Assembly: GCA_016218715.1 (NCBI GenBank)
Contig: JACRDG010000108.1
Location: forward strand, 1 to 56,504
Origin: Desulfomonile tiedjei
Lineage (GTDB): Bacteria; Desulfobacterota; Desulfomonilia; Desulfomonilales; Desulfomonilaceae
Direction of reading: 5' to 3'
Length of the DNA: 56,504 nt
Part shown: positions 55,980 through 56,504 of the stretch, one piece after another
Numbering within the stretch: the stretch's first letter is position 1
How the letters are laid out: each line of letters opens with the position of its first letter
Made by a program: the position numbers and the translations under genes
Notes under the pieces: generated by a model
Database searches by the model: none
What the model saw: only the letters and a program-made list of their open reading frames with translations
What the model was told of the DNA's origin: nothing

Positions 55980-56161
55980 CTGGATCAGGTCAGGGGGTGT
56001 GTGAGCTGCTCCGGGCATTCTGCCTGAAAGCCGGCACCCCCTGCACGCTCTTATATCTGGGAATGGATTTCGTTACGGATTCTGTTCCTTGCCGGGTCCC
56101 TTGAGGATGAAGGCAAGAGCGAACAGAAGCGATCACCGAAGATTCACGAAAGGAAACCGCA

Positions 56162-56504
56162 ATGTCTCAGGAATGTTGTGCTCCGAATGGCAATGTGATG
56201 ATCCTCGCTTGTTCGGGCGCGTCGAATCTCGGGCAGCTCTCGAATCAGGCGGCAGTGGAGCTGACTCGGGAGGGTTTTGGCAAGATGTTCTGCCTCGCTG
56301 GAATCGGCGCTCATCTGAGTGGATTTGTTCAGTCAGCGAAGGATGTGCCTGCAATGGTTGCCATCGACGGCTGCCCCGTAGCATGTGCGAAAAAGATTCT
56401 GGAGCATGCCGACATCGCTGTGAGAGCCTATGTAGCCATCTCCGATCTTGGGATTGAGAAGAACACGGACACGAATCTTAAGAGAGATGAGCTGGAGAAG
56501 GTCA
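56162..56504 (+). CDS. Putative zinc-binding DGC-domain protein (partial)
   Basis: The frame opens at ATG 56162 and is still open at the window edge after 114 codons. GAAAGGA lies just upstream. It has an N-terminal CC pair (C5-C6), VMILACSGASNLGQLSNQAA and the family hallmark VAIDGCPVACAKK (DGC motif). Such proteins are common beside ArsR and permease genes and carry conserved cysteines for metal or sulfur binding. The C-terminus is missing only because the window ends. Confidence 0.82.
   Translation, partial: MSQECCAPNGNVMILACSGASNLGQLSNQAAVELTREGFGKMFCLAGIGAHLSGFVQSAKDVPAMVAIDGCPVACAKKILEHADIAVRAYVAISDLGIEKNTDTNLKRDELEKV

Overview
The window looks like chromosomal DNA of a GC-rich anaerobic bacterium, most likely a Desulfobacterota ('deltaproteobacterial') lineage related to the Desulfomonile/Syntrophobacterales group. 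This is inferred from gene content: the mercury-methylation pair hgcAB, a sodium-type N-ATPase operon, a rubredoxin module, PilY1-type pilus genes, a sigma-54 response regulator and HldE/ManC sugar genes. No rRNA or tRNA gene, CRISPR array or intact insertion sequence was found.

Layout. 1-3.9 kb: the N-terminus of a large secreted 'LEPR'-type protein runs off the left edge, followed by 1.3 kb without a convincing gene, a two-heme ferric-reductase/flavodoxin-reductase-like membrane protein, and two clusters of hairpin repeats. 3.9-12.6 kb: a type IV pilus tip and minor-pilin operon (secreted protein, PilY1, GspH/FimT-like, PilV-, PilW- and PilX-like). 12.8-21.1 kb: a coiled-coil membrane protein, a transporter/spermidine-synthase fusion, an alcohol dehydrogenase, a DUF3124 protein and a KefB-like antiporter. 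21.2-23.8 kb (minus): an MFS exporter preceded by a nucleotidyl cyclase with an N-terminal rubredoxin domain. 24.4-31.7 kb: small secreted proteins, a Ser/Thr kinase-SUMF1 fusion, a GNAT enzyme and a two-component set (sigma-54 regulator, lone receiver, decayed histidine kinase). 32.1-37.2 kb: cyclophilin, ManC, GNAT, a swapped-order HldE-like enzyme and a deoxyhypusine-synthase-like protein.

37.3-41.1 kb is the mercury methylation locus on the minus strand (arsR-like regulator, hgcA, hgcB), flanked by two secreted aromatic-repeat proteins. A promoter with an overlapping inverted repeat is visible upstream of the regulator, and part of that repeat recurs in a second promoter-like site pointing the other way. 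41.3-48.0 kb is a complete N-ATPase operon in the order atpD-C-Q-R-B-E-F-A-G, with sodium-type ligands in the c subunit and no separate delta gene.

48.3-56.5 kb is a thiol-redox and metal-stress cluster: two ArsR regulators, an ArsP-type permease, an ankyrin protein, two thioredoxin-like proteins, CcdA, rhodanese, a J-domain protein, MauE/DoxX, a 44-residue Cys-rich secreted peptide and the start of a DGC-type putative zinc-binding protein. With hgcAB this makes the right third of the window rich in soft-metal and thiol chemistry.

The observations I rank highest are hgcAB with its candidate ArsR operator and a double-cysteine-tailed HgcB, the rubredoxin-GAF-cyclase, and the thiol/ArsR/permease cluster.
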